From Desulfonema magnum (lineage in GTDB: Bacteria; Desulfobacterota; Desulfobacteria; Desulfobacterales; 4be13), in contig NZ_CP061800.1 of assembly GCF_017377395.1 (NCBI RefSeq), positions 4,051,633 through 4,115,632 on the forward strand: a stretch of 64,000 bases of DNA, in the 5' to 3' direction. Below, piece after piece: positions 35,661 to 44,038 of the stretch. The notes below the pieces were generated by a model. The model was given only the letters and a program-made list of their open reading frames with translations, made no database searches and was not told the DNA's origin. How positions within the stretch are numbered: position 1 is the stretch's first letter; the number at the start of each line of letters is the position of its first letter. Position numbers and translations under genes: made by a program.

Positions 35661-37074
35661 TTCACTACCGTACACTTTTTATAATAATCTGATTTTATTT
35701 TATAAATTGTATGTGACACAGGTTCCGTTTATGATTGATGACTAGAGAGTCGGATTGAACATTTGAAAGGCAACCGGAACAGGTATGTCGTAATTTAAAA
35801 AATATTCCAACAGGCTCAGACCTAATTGAAAGAGACTCAGATCACATCGGTCGGCACGGTGAATAATTCTGTCCCAGCCCTGTTCCGTTGCCAGTGTTCC
35901 CAGGAACACAATCCAGATGTAGGCAAGACACGCTCCGATCATAAGGCGGCGCAACCGGTCAGGGTCGGAAATATGACTTTTATGAATATTAAACCCCCGG
36001 CTTTTCTGGTCGGAAAAAAATGTTTCGATACGAAACCGTTTGGAATAATATTGGCAGGCTTCCCAGGGCGATCTCATATTCGTAACCAGATATATCGGTT
36101 CCTTATTTCCTTTCGCCCACCAGACGACAACCGTCACCGGTCCGTATTTTTTATTTGTGAACAAAACATTGCGTATGTACCGATAGCTGTCCGGAACCGT
36201 GAACACACCGAGAACATTAAGACGATGCTCCTCTCCGTCCCAAAAAATTTTGGTATTATATGCCGTTCGGCACACATACAGCCATCCCCGTTCGGCCAGA
36301 TTTTTTTGCAAACCGACACCGTCGAACTCTCCGTCACCAAGAAAAATAACCTTCTGCGCGGATTCCGGTATCACGTTGGCAACCTCCCCGACCAGTCCGA
36401 CATGGCTTTCTTCCGGGAAATGACCTTTCTTACCTCTGACCACCGTGTAAGCAAGGGGCAGGGCACGTTTTTTATAAATCACACTGATCATCAGGGTTAC
36501 GCATCCCCGGCCGACCGTGCTTCCGTCCATTGCCAGCACAATTTCGGAAAGTCCCAGACTGATCAGCAGCGCCTGTGCGAACGGCAGAAAAAATGTTTCA
36601 GATTCAATGCTGTCATTGGAAATCCAACGTTTTATACGCTTTTCCACACTCGCCGGCGCGGCGTTCTCATCCGGAACTTTGCCTGCAATTTTCGGAAGCT
36701 GGCAGCTCCCGCTCCCCGTGATGCCGCTGATTATCGCGGCCAGCGTGTTCAGGCGCCGGGCCTCGTTTCCCTTCGGCTGTTTCGGATACATATTGTCCAA
36801 AGCCTTTCTGATCTCACGATATCTGTTCACATTGTCGCTCATGACAGCCTCCCTGTTATCTGTTATTTTCTGAAAGCTGTCATACCATTATTATATTTTT
36901 CTGTTAAGATTTTTTTGTGTCATAATCTCAGATGAGTAATATTTACTCAGAAAAAACAGCCGATGGTGAATCTTAAAAAAATTTAAAAAACAAACAGTTA
37001 TTTAAATTTCAAACCAACTATGGTCGTCTTTATATAATAATTAAAAATAGTTAAAAAAAGTGTACGGTAGTGAA
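35661..37074 (-). mobile_element. IS4-family insertion sequence with 9-bp target duplication
   Basis: The terminal inverted repeats TTCACTACCGTACACTTTTT and AAAAAGTGTACGGTAGTGAA are perfect over 20 bp. The 9-mer ATTGCCTGA is duplicated at 35652-35660 and 37075-37083. The 1414-bp element carries a single transposase. It has landed in the last codons of the PHP gene. Confidence 0.95.
35742..36842 (-). CDS. IS4-family transposase
   Basis: This 366-aa protein has the DDE triad D in 'IVLAMDGSTVGRGC', D in 'VIFLGDGEFDGVG' and the IS4 Y-R-E-K box 'RFRIETFFSDQKSRG' (R-x3-E-x6-K). The first 100 residues form the helical DNA-binding part. It is full length, with both IS ends intact, so the element may still be active. 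Confidence 0.92.
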   Translation of the reverse strand: MSDNVNRYREIRKALDNMYPKQPKGNEARRLNTLAAIISGITGSGSCQLPKIAGKVPDENAAPASVEKRIKRWISNDSIESETFFLPFAQALLISLGLSEIVLAMDGSTVGRGCVTLMISVIYKKRALPLAYTVVRGKKGHFPEESHVGLVGEVANVIPESAQKVIFLGDGEFDGVGLQKNLAERGWLYVCRTAYNTKIFWDGEEHRLNVLGVFTVPDSYRYIRNVLFTNKKYGPVTVVVWWAKGNKEPIYLVTNMRSPWEACQYYSKRFRIETFFSDQKSRGFNIHKSHISDPDRLRRLMIGACLAYIWIVFLGTLATEQGWDRIIHRADRCDLSLFQLGLSLLEYFLNYDIPVPVAFQMFNPTL

Positions 37075-37700
37075 ATTGCCTGATAACTTCCTGTTTTCAG
37101 CGCCTCCACAAGCGCCTCATCGGTTTGTATCAGTTTTGTGAATTCTGTTGCGGCTGTTGCGATCATGTCCGGGAAATGTGCGTCGCTTCCGCCGATGCCA
37201 TATATTTTCAGACGGCCGGCGAGTTCTTGTGCTTTTTTGTTCTTTTCATAATCAATATTTCCGTTGATCACCTCTGCTCCGTCCAATGCTTTTAAAACCT
37301 TCAGCCTGTCCCAATCCAAATCTAAATTTTTTCCCTGGCATTGCAAGGCAGTGTAAAGACTCCAGGCTCCTGTGCGGTATGGATGAGCAGCAAAGACAAC
37401 ACCTCCGGCTTCGTGAACATAGCGGCACAGATCGTGCAACGGAATATCATCGGGAATATCCTTGTAGTAGCCAAAGACCAGCATATCTCCCAGATCAGAA
37501 CATGCCTCGATTCCCCGAAACACAGGAAATCCGACCTTACGACCGATTTCCTGGGTAATATTCGCTCCTTCGATGACCAGGTGTTCTGTGACACAGATCG
37601 CGTCTAATCCCATTCTCCGGGCGGTTTCTATCAGTTCTTCCGGAGAAAGCACACTGCACGATGAAGAGACATTGGTATGATTGTGCATGTCTATGAGCAT
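37041..37700 (-). CDS. PHP-domain phosphoesterase/metal-dependent hydrolase, tail replaced by an IS4
   Basis: This 219-aa protein has the PHP motifs H-x-H ('DMHNHTNVSSSCSVLSPEEL'), E/H in 'VTEHLVIEG', 'FAAHPYRTGA' and 'GGSDAHFPDM', all metal-ligand positions. The body is complete. The IS4 inserted after 'GSYQAI', so the present tail 'SLPYTFFNYF' is encoded by the IS end. Without the IS the frame continued 'YLPKLET' to a stop inside the heptamer repeat. The protein is probably still functional. It lies 11 bp downstream of the STAS-like gene. Confidence 0.85.
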   Translation of the reverse strand: MLIDMHNHTNVSSSCSVLSPEELIETARRMGLDAICVTEHLVIEGANITQEIGRKVGFPVFRGIEACSDLGDMLVFGYYKDIPDDIPLHDLCRYVHEAGGVVFAAHPYRTGAWSLYTALQCQGKNLDLDWDRLKVLKALDGAEVINGNIDYEKNKKAQELAGRLKIYGIGGSDAHFPDMIATAATEFTKLIQTDEALVEALKTGSYQAISLPYTFFNYF

Positions 37701-37711
37701 TGTTTTATCTC

Positions 37712-38209
37712 CTATGACCAGCCAAGCATCTTTTTAGCTTCTTCCAAAGAATTCACCTGCTCTGCAACATAATCTAATTCCTGTGCTATTCGGTTGAACT
37801 CTACACTTCCGATTTTTGACATGGGGGTATCAGCCACAACACGGATCACCCGGCTCATTTTATGCTCAAGTGCGTATTTTATGGCATTTTTAAAAATAGC
37901 ATGAACATCTTCAGAAACAGGAATGTAGGTGGTAATATCCACGATACTTACAAATCCGGGTTTAAGTTTGTCCACGCCTTTTTTAAATTTCTTTACAGCT
38001 TCCCGGGCACCCCCGGTATCCATACGTCCTGCCAAAACAACGAGAATCACATTTTTTTGGGGGCTGATCTTAATTGTATTGAATTCATCTGTTGATTTCA
38101 TATAAAAACCTTTCGCCATAACACGAAACAGCTTCTCTTCAGAAGTCTGCATTTCCAAAGGGCAGGAGGACGGGTCATCTTTTATCCTCGGGAACGCCAA
38201 CTGTTTCAC
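37712..38209 (-). CDS. STAS/SpoIIAA-like domain protein
   Basis: This 165-aa protein, or about 129 aa if the ATG at 38101 is used, has a sequence 'VILVVLAGRMDTGGAREAVK', 'PGFVSIVDITTYIPVSEDVH' and 'MLGWS' at the end, resembling the alternating alpha-beta STAS fold used by anti-sigma antagonists. No phosphorylatable Ser/Thr context of SpoIIAA (DxSxL) is visible. The first 36 residues look unstructured, so the shorter start may be real. Its partner is unknown. Confidence 0.55.
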   Translation of the reverse strand: MKQLAFPRIKDDPSSCPLEMQTSEEKLFRVMAKGFYMKSTDEFNTIKISPQKNVILVVLAGRMDTGGAREAVKKFKKGVDKLKPGFVSIVDITTYIPVSEDVHAIFKNAIKYALEHKMSRVIRVVADTPMSKIGSVEFNRIAQELDYVAEQVNSLEEAKKMLGWS

Positions 38210-38760
38210 TCATTTCCCTTTCACAAGGGCAATATTCTCCTTTCAAAATCCGCCCGATTTTCCGTTCACCTGACATTCGATCATCGAGTTTTTTTTCTGT
38301 CATTTCCGCTTTCGCAGGCTTCGGCGTGAGTTCAGACTTCGGCGGGCTCAGTCGGGTCGTCGGACGGAATGACAGGCTATTGTCGGAATCAGTTCAGAAA
38401 ACCTGATCATCGAGCGATACAAATCCGGTTTCTTTGAGGTAATCTTTTTCTTTAAGGGTTATGACCTCCCAGTTACAAGGAAACATGAAAGCATTGCAAT
38501 ACATCCTGACAACCGGCAGCTAATTTTTATATAACGTCTGTATATTTATACATAATTATATGCACTTATTCAAAAATACAGATAAATGTCAAGCCCTTTT
38601 TAAAAATGTCCATACAAATCCGGCAGACATTCTTTGCAAAAAATCCTTGAAAACTTTTTCATCCTTCATTAAATTAGAAAGTTTTAAACTGGCAACAGAT
38701 TGCCGGGTTATTATCGAAAAATCGTATAAGCTTGAAAATAAACCGAAAAAGGATGTGGAT
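38210..38760. other. intergenic region upstream of etfB
   Basis: No gene is visible in these 550 bp. The left part has an imperfect inverted pair TTCTGTCATTTCCG / CGGAATGACAGG (38295 and 38365). The right part is AT-rich (TATAACGTCTGTATATTTATACATAATTAT near 38530, read in part) and may hold the etf promoter. I cannot place -35/-10 boxes with confidence. Confidence 0.5.
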
Positions 38761-39528
38761 ATGCAAATTTATGTATGTGTCAAACATGTTCCTGATACCG
38801 CAGTAAACATAAAAGTTACAGGAAAAGACAGCTTTGATGAATCTGTTGACTTCGTTATAAACCCTTACGATGAATATGCAATTGAACAGGCTGTTCAGAT
38901 CAGGGAGAAGGAAGGCGGGGAGGTCATCATCGTGACGGTGGGCAAAGAGGCTGCTCTCAAAACCGTGCGGTCCGCCCTGGCAGTGGGGGGAGATCGCGGG
39001 ATATTTGTCAAAACCGACGCCCATTTTCTTGACAGCACTTTGGTCAGTCAGGCCATTAAAAAGGTGATTGAAGACGATGGAACACCGGACATGATCTTCA
39101 CTGGCAAACAGTCAGTTGACGCCGAGGGAATGCAGGTTCATTACCGGCTGGCTGCTGGGTTTGACATGCCCATAGCAAGCGATGTCGCGGCTTTTTCCAT
39201 GTCAGATGGCAAGGTCACGGTCGAGCGGGAGGTCGGCGGCGGAACAAGAGAAGTCATTGAAATGAGCCTTCCCTGTGTGGTCGCAGCGACAAAAGGACTG
39301 AACGAACCCCGGTATGCGAATATCCCCAGCATCATGAAGGCCAAGAAAAAGAAGGTCGCACAGTTTGATATCGCAGATATGGGACTGGATTCCGGCTCAG
39401 ATGGCGCGGAACTGAACGAACTCCGGCCTTTTCCCGATAAAGGCAAGGCAAAAATGATTGAGGGCACCCCGGCTGAAATGGCCGAGGAACTGGTAAAATT
39501 GCTTAAAGACGAGGCAAAAGCATTATAA
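38761..39528 (+). CDS. etfB: electron transfer flavoprotein beta subunit
   Basis: The 255-aa protein starts at 38761 ('MQIYVCVKHVPDTAVNIKVT') after AAAGGATG; an upstream in-frame stretch from 38560 is non-homologous. 'NPYDEYAIEQAVQIREKEGG', 'TVGKEAALKTVRSALAVGGD', 'DMIFTGKQSVDAEGMQVHYR' and 'VVAATKGLNEPRYANIPSIM' are the classical EtfB/FixA stretches that bind AMP or FAD and shape the ETF-dehydrogenase contact. It forms a heterodimer with EtfA encoded 60 bp downstream, carrying electrons from acyl-CoA or other dehydrogenases. Confidence 0.97.
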   Translation: MQIYVCVKHVPDTAVNIKVTGKDSFDESVDFVINPYDEYAIEQAVQIREKEGGEVIIVTVGKEAALKTVRSALAVGGDRGIFVKTDAHFLDSTLVSQAIKKVIEDDGTPDMIFTGKQSVDAEGMQVHYRLAAGFDMPIASDVAAFSMSDGKVTVEREVGGGTREVIEMSLPCVVAATKGLNEPRYANIPSIMKAKKKKVAQFDIADMGLDSGSDGAELNELRPFPDKGKAKMIEGTPAEMAEELVKLLKDEAKAL

Positions 39529-39576
39529 ATTGAGAATTGAGAATTATAAATTGAGAATTCTCAATTCTCAATTTTC
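39529..39576 (+). repeat. intercistronic hairpin between etfB and etfA
   Basis: AATTGAGAATTGAGAATT and AATTCTCAATTCTCAATT are perfect complements separated by ATAAATTGAG-type bases. The stem of about 18 bp lies in the 60-bp gap before etfA. It is not followed by a T-run, so it is more likely an mRNA-stability or processing element than a terminator. Confidence 0.75.
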
Positions 39577-39588
39577 AAAAGGTGAGAC

Positions 39589-40542
39589 ATGGCAAATATA
39601 GGCGTACTAATTGAGACAAGTGACAACGAGGTTAAGAAGGCTAATTTTGGCGTAATCAGTGCTGCCCGGGGAGAGGGTGGTAATGAGATTTTCGGTCTGG
39701 TTCTGAGCAGTGACGCGGCTCCGTGTAAGGAGGCTGCCCAGGAATATGGCGTGCAAAAGGTCGTGGGCGTGTCAGCTGAAGGGGCGGATATTGGTTCAAG
39801 TCCTGATCTCCAGGCAAGCGCTTTGGCAGATGCAACAGAACATTTGGGGATTGATGTTCTGTTCGGTCTGAGCAGCGCGCAGGGAAAAGACCTGCTGGCA
39901 AGGGTCGCGGCCATTCTGAATGCACCGCTGGTCATGGACTGCGTCGGCGTGAACCTGACCGAGAATACGGTGACGAAATTCCATTTTGCCGGAAAAACTT
40001 ATGCAAGCATAAAAGTCACCGGCAATCGCTGGGTCTGCGGTATTCGTCCCAATGCCATCGAGGCCCGTCCGGCACCCTGTGAAGCTGAAGTGATTTCTCA
40101 TCAGTCTGCGGTTCAGGATCCGGGGAGAATGAAAATCAGAGAGATAAAGAAAGGGGATTCCGAACAGGTTGATCTGACTGAGGCTGAGATCATCATCAGC
40201 GGCGGAAATCCAATGGCTTCCGCTGAAAATTTCAAAATTCTGTATGATTGCGCTGAGGTTCTGGGAGCGGCTGTGGGCGCATCAAGATCGGCAGTGGACG
40301 CGGGATTTGCCCCTCATGCCATTCAGGTGGGGCAGACCGGAAAGACAGTCAGTCCGAAACTTTATATTGCCTGCGGCATATCTGGTGCGATTCAGCATTT
40401 CGCGGGAATGAAAACCTCAAAGACCATTGTGGGAATCAACAAAGACGCTGAGGCCCCCATTTTCAACAAATGTGATTACGGGGTGGTGGGAGATCTCTTT
40501 GAAGTTGTCCCCGCACTGACCGAAGTTCTGAAACGCGGCTGA
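39589..40542 (+). CDS. etfA: electron transfer flavoprotein alpha subunit
   Basis: This 317-aa protein has the FAD-binding domain in the C-terminal third: 'AAVGASRSAVDAGFAPHAIQ', 'VGQTGKTVSPKLYIACGISG' and 'INKDAEAPIFNKCDYGVVGD'. The N-terminal domain is the usual Rossmann-like EtfA half. The ATG follows AGGTGAGAC with the hairpin just before. It forms the ETF heterodimer with EtfB; in anaerobes such pairs also take part in electron bifurcation. Confidence 0.97.
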   Translation: MANIGVLIETSDNEVKKANFGVISAARGEGGNEIFGLVLSSDAAPCKEAAQEYGVQKVVGVSAEGADIGSSPDLQASALADATEHLGIDVLFGLSSAQGKDLLARVAAILNAPLVMDCVGVNLTENTVTKFHFAGKTYASIKVTGNRWVCGIRPNAIEARPAPCEAEVISHQSAVQDPGRMKIREIKKGDSEQVDLTEAEIIISGGNPMASAENFKILYDCAEVLGAAVGASRSAVDAGFAPHAIQVGQTGKTVSPKLYIACGISGAIQHFAGMKTSKTIVGINKDAEAPIFNKCDYGVVGDLFEVVPALTEVLKRG

Positions 40543-40555
40543 TTCGCAGCAGGGT

Positions 40556-40640
40556 CCCCTTCGACAAGCTCAGGGAGCGGAACCGGAACCGGAACCGGGT
40601 ACGTGCCGCTCGTTGAGCCTGCCGAAACGGGCAAGTTGCC
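40556..40640. repeat. dispersed TTCGACAAGCTCAGGG / TTGAGCCTGCCGAA palindrome
   Basis: CCCCTTCGACAAGCTCAGGG and CGTTGAGCCTGCCGAAACGG flank a GGAACC tandem run (three GGAACC units). This palindrome is widespread in bacterial intergenic DNA. It follows the etfA stop codon and may end that transcript. Confidence 0.65.
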
Positions 40641-40689
40641 CCCCAAAAAAACCGTTATAATCAGCAAAAATATGAAAAGGAATCCTCTG

Positions 40690-41073
40690 ATGCAAACGAG
40701 GAACACGATGCGGAGACTGATATATGCCATGGTTTTTGGCTTCCTTTTTTCCTGCGCTCACTCAGACGCAGTTAAAACGGAATCTGAAAACAAATTCAAC
40801 CCAATATCTGACATAGTTCGGTTTTACCGGGGACCTTTGAATCATTTTTCCGCGGTCAGGCGGTCAGAATGTCCTATGTATCCCTCATGTTCTCAATATA
40901 GTCTTCAATCTCTTCATCAGCATGGTTTGTTTATCGGATGGATGATGACCTGTGACCGTCTTATGCGGTGCGGTCGTGATGAATTAAAATTATCACCAGG
41001 CACATCCGTTGATGGGAAATGGAAATGTTATGATCCTGTAAAAAATAATGATTTTTGGTGGAATCCAAGATGA
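40690..41073 (+). CDS. yidD: YidD-like membrane insertion factor with lipoprotein-type signal
   Basis: The 127-aa protein starts at 40690 (AAGGAA upstream). It has the YidD core 'CPMYPSCSQYSLQSLHQHGL', followed by 'GWMMTCDRLMRCGRD'. Unusually, it begins with a signal anchor 'RRLIYAMVFGFLFSCAHSD', which has a lipobox-like L-F-S-C. Standard YidD lacks a signal peptide and lies beside rpmH/rnpA/yidC; here it stands alone after etfA. It may be a secreted lipoprotein paralogue with another role. A longer start at 40672 would also be possible. Confidence 0.85.
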   Translation: MQTRNTMRRLIYAMVFGFLFSCAHSDAVKTESENKFNPISDIVRFYRGPLNHFSAVRRSECPMYPSCSQYSLQSLHQHGLFIGWMMTCDRLMRCGRDELKLSPGTSVDGKWKCYDPVKNNDFWWNPR

Positions 41074-41130
41074 GCGATCAGCTTTCAGCAGTCAGTTGTG
41101 AGCAATTACCGCATATACTCAGCAAAGGAG

Positions 41131-41792
41131 TGCAAAAATCTTCGCTCTGTTTTGCAAAAAACCGCTTCGCTCTATTTTTGCACTCCGGAAAAAATCTTCG
41201 CTCTGTTTTGCAAAAAACCGCTTCGCTCTATTTTTGCACTCCGGAAAAAATCTTCGCTCTGTTTTGCAAAAAACCGCTTCGCTCTATTTTTGCACTCCGG
41301 AAAAAATCTTCGCTCTGTTTTGCAAAAAACCGCTTCGCTCTATTTTTGCACTCCGGAAAAAATCTTCGCTCTGTTTTGCAAAAAACCGCTTCGCTCTATT
41401 TTTGCACTCCGGAAAAAATCTTCGTTCTGTTTTTGCAAAAAACCGCTTCGCTCTATTTTTGCACTCCGGAAAAAATCTTCGCTCTGTTTTGCAAAAAACC
41501 GCTTCGCTCTATTTTTGCACTCCGGAAAAAATCTTCGCTCTGTTTTGCAAAAAACCGCTTCGCTCTATTTTTGCACTCCGGAAAAAATCTTCGCTCTGTT
41601 TTGCAAAAAACCGCTTCGCTCTGTTTTTGCACTCCGGAAAAAATCTTCGCTCTGTTTTGCAAAAAACCGCTTCGCTCTATTTTTGCACTCCGGAAAAAAT
41701 CTTCGCTCTGTTTTTGCAAAAAACCGCTTCGCTCTATTTTTGCACTCCGGAAAAAATCTTCGCTCTGTTTTTGCACTCCGGAAAAAAAATTT
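41131..41792. repeat. 56-bp tandem repeat, about 11.5 copies
   Basis: The phrase TCTTCGCTCTGTTTTGCAAA starts at 41139, 41195, 41251 and so on, with period 56 (57 in two units that carry an extra T). Each unit also contains CCGCTTCGCTCTATTTTTGC and ACTCCGGAAAAAA. Because 56 is not a multiple of three and the unit has no stop codons, all three forward frames stay open; these are not genes. The unit has internal inverted words (TTTTGCAAAA). Confidence 0.95.
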
Positions 41793-41918
41793 TGATCTGC
41801 TGATTGTGAGACTGATTTGAAAAAAATACTTGCGATTACCCCGCTGATCTGTCAGAATAAAAAATATAATCAACGTTTGCTGAAGGAAAAACCACGGAAT
41901 CGCTTTTCGTAAAGTAAA

Positions 41919-41954
41919 ATCTGCACTGATGTGCAGATTTTCCGTATTTTATAA
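41919..41954 (+). terminator. hairpin upstream of the S1 protein gene
   Basis: AAAATCTGCAC TGAT GTGCAGATTTT is a perfect 11-bp stem with a 4-nt loop, followed by CCGTATTTTAT. It may terminate transcription from the left or be a leader attenuator for the S1 gene that starts 30 bp on. S1 autoregulation through a leader structure is known in other bacteria. Confidence 0.55.
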
Positions 41955-41977
41955 TTCTTTTTGGGAGAATAACAGTT

Positions 41978-43510
41978 ATGTCAGATAATTTTATAAATGA
42001 AAAAAATGACAATGGAGCAAAGAGCTTTGCCGATGCTGTCGGCTCTTATTTCCATGACAAAAACAAGGAAAGTAAGGTGGAAACCTTTGCAGATCTCCTG
42101 GAATCTTACGGCCCTGGCATGAATGAAGATATTCGGGTCGGAGACAAAATCAGGGGAGAAATTATTTCAATTGGGAAGGATACTGTCTTTGTTAATACGG
42201 GGACTAAAATTGACGGGGCCGTGGAAAAATCAGAACTTCTGGATGAGAACGGGGAATTACCTCACGAAAAAGGCGACATCCTGGAACTGTATGTTGTGGG
42301 GTCTGATGAAAATGAAATCCGGCTATCCAAGGCCCTCTCAGGTATCGGAGGGATTAATCTTCTGCGAGATGCCTTTGAAAGCGGTCTGCCTGTGGAGGGA
42401 ACGGTAAAAGAGGAGTGCAAGGGCGGTTTCCATGTTGAAATGATGCAACGAACGGTTTTTTGTCATATCAGCCAGATGGATTTGAAATTTGTTGAAACGC
42501 CTGAGGAGTATATTGGAAAAGTTTATCCTTTTATGATTTCACGGTTTGAGGAAAAAGGTAAGAATATCGTTGTTTCAAGACGTATGCTGCTTGAAAAAGA
42601 GCAGGCGGCCGCGCAAAAAAAGTTCTTGGAAGAAGTTTCCCCCGGGAGTATTCTGGATGGCAAGGTTTCAAGTCTGAAACCCTACGGGGCTTTTGTGGAA
42701 CTTTTCCCAGGACTTGAAGGCATGGCTCATGTTTCGGAACTGAGCTGGTCAAGGGTGGAAAAACCAGAGGACATTTTAGCCAAAGGAGATTCCGTCACAG
42801 TCAAAGTGCTGGATATTAAAGAGGGAGATAAATCAGGTCATTTGAAAATCTCTCTTTCTCTCAAACAAGTTGACGGAGATCCCTGGGAAAGTGACGAAGA
42901 AAAATTCCATGAAGGGGATAAGGTCAGGGGAAAAGTGACACGGTGTATGGATTTCGGCGCGTTTGTGGAAATTGCCCCCGGGATCGAAGGTCTGGTGCAT
43001 ATCAGTGAAATGAGCTATAAAAAACGGGTCTTAAAAGCTGAAGATATCGTAACAGTCGGCGAATTCGTTGACGTCATGATCAAAAATATTGATATGCGGA
43101 AAAAAAGAATTTCTCTAAGCATAAAGGACGCCGAGGGAGACCCCTGGATCGGTGTGGCGGAAAAGTATGCCGTGGGCCGGTCCGTGGAAGGCACTGTGGA
43201 GAAAAAGGAGAAGTTTGGCTATTTTGTCACCCTGGAGCCCGGGATTACAGGACTTTTTCCGAAATCAAAAATAAGGAAATCCGCTGATGCCTCACGGATC
43301 GAAAAGCTGAGGGAGGGGGATGCCATAACGGTCATTATTGAAGAGATACACCCGAGAGATCGGAAGATAACCCTCGGTGCCGGTGATGCGAAAGATGAGG
43401 GGAACTGGCAGGGGTACGCGAAGGACTCGGGTGCAACAACATCTATGGGGTCTCTGGGGGAGAAATTACAGCAGGCACTTAACGCTAAAAAAAAGGACGG
43501 GGGGCGTTAG
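41978..43510 (+). CDS. S1-domain RNA-binding protein (ribosomal protein S1-like, five S1 repeats)
   Basis: This 510-aa protein has five S1 (OB-fold) repeats at about residues 53-120, 137-205, 220-292, 308-380 and 395-463. Repeats 3 and 4 carry the best consensus ('VSSLKPYGAFVELFPGLEGM', 'TRCMDFGAFVEIAPGIEGLV', with H-x-S-E). The first two are degenerate as in RpsA, where they bind the ribosome. Canonical RpsA has six repeats, so this may be a paralogue rather than the main S1. GGGAGAAT is the ribosome-binding site. Its stop codon directly abuts the stop codon of the convergent MarR gene. Confidence 0.85.
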   Translation: MSDNFINEKNDNGAKSFADAVGSYFHDKNKESKVETFADLLESYGPGMNEDIRVGDKIRGEIISIGKDTVFVNTGTKIDGAVEKSELLDENGELPHEKGDILELYVVGSDENEIRLSKALSGIGGINLLRDAFESGLPVEGTVKEECKGGFHVEMMQRTVFCHISQMDLKFVETPEEYIGKVYPFMISRFEEKGKNIVVSRRMLLEKEQAAAQKKFLEEVSPGSILDGKVSSLKPYGAFVELFPGLEGMAHVSELSWSRVEKPEDILAKGDSVTVKVLDIKEGDKSGHLKISLSLKQVDGDPWESDEEKFHEGDKVRGKVTRCMDFGAFVEIAPGIEGLVHISEMSYKKRVLKAEDIVTVGEFVDVMIKNIDMRKKRISLSIKDAEGDPWIGVAEKYAVGRSVEGTVEKKEKFGYFVTLEPGITGLFPKSKIRKSADASRIEKLREGDAITVIIEEIHPRDRKITLGAGDAKDEGNWQGYAKDSGATTSMGSLGEKLQQALNAKKKDGGR

Positions 43511-44038
43511 TTATCGGCCGTTCACGTTTCCGTTTTTCTCTGTTGCCAGATCAATAGGGCCTGTTGTCAGAAACGGAGACGCGTCGATCTTCTTTGCATC
43601 TGTCATGGAAACAAGGCGCTGTAATGAACTGAGTATCATCATCTGCTCCCAATCCTGAAGATTGCTGAACTGCCTGATAAAAGACTCCTGCATCGGAGGC
43701 GGGGCATTTTTCAGTAATTCCTTGCATGCAGGAGTTGCCTGCACAAGCACGCGGCGTCTGTCAATATCGCTCCGGCGGCGGGTAATCAGATTTCGTTTGG
43801 CCAGACGTTCCAGGATGCCGGTGACGGTGGCCTGGCTGAGACTGATTGCTTTGGACAACTCACCGACCGATATTTCTCCGAGCCTGGACAACTCCTGTAA
43901 GATAATCAGTTGCGGGCCGGTCAGCCCGAACTGGCGTACAAGGTATCGCGAATGCAGATCTATTGATTGGATAATTCTTCGGAGAGCAATGAGTACCTCA
44001 TCACAGACAGAGTGTTGAATATGATTCTTTTCGTTCAC
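43511..44038 (-). CDS. MarR-family regulator
   Basis: The 175-aa protein starts with GTG at 44038 after AAAGGAAA. The winged helix is 'EISVGELSKAISLSQATVTG' with 'ILERLAKRNLITRRRSDIDR' and 'RRVLVQATPACKE', which is the classical MarR wing. 'LVRQFGLTGPQLIILQELSR' precedes it. It is convergent with the S1 gene with no bases between the two stop codons. Its target is unknown. Confidence 0.9.
   Translation of the reverse strand: MNEKNHIQHSVCDEVLIALRRIIQSIDLHSRYLVRQFGLTGPQLIILQELSRLGEISVGELSKAISLSQATVTGILERLAKRNLITRRRSDIDRRRVLVQATPACKELLKNAPPPMQESFIRQFSNLQDWEQMMILSSLQRLVSMTDAKKIDASPFLTTGPIDLATEKNGNVNGR

Noticed and set aside
38560..38760. N-terminal extension of etfB
   Set aside because: The first 67 codons have no EtfB similarity, and the start at 38761 has a ribosome-binding site and the conserved MQIYVCVKHVPDT beginning.
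41055..41820. Open frames of 190-246 codons in all three forward frames
   Set aside because: They are produced by a 56-bp tandem repeat without stop codons; repeated 'FALRKKSSLCF'-type peptides are artefacts.
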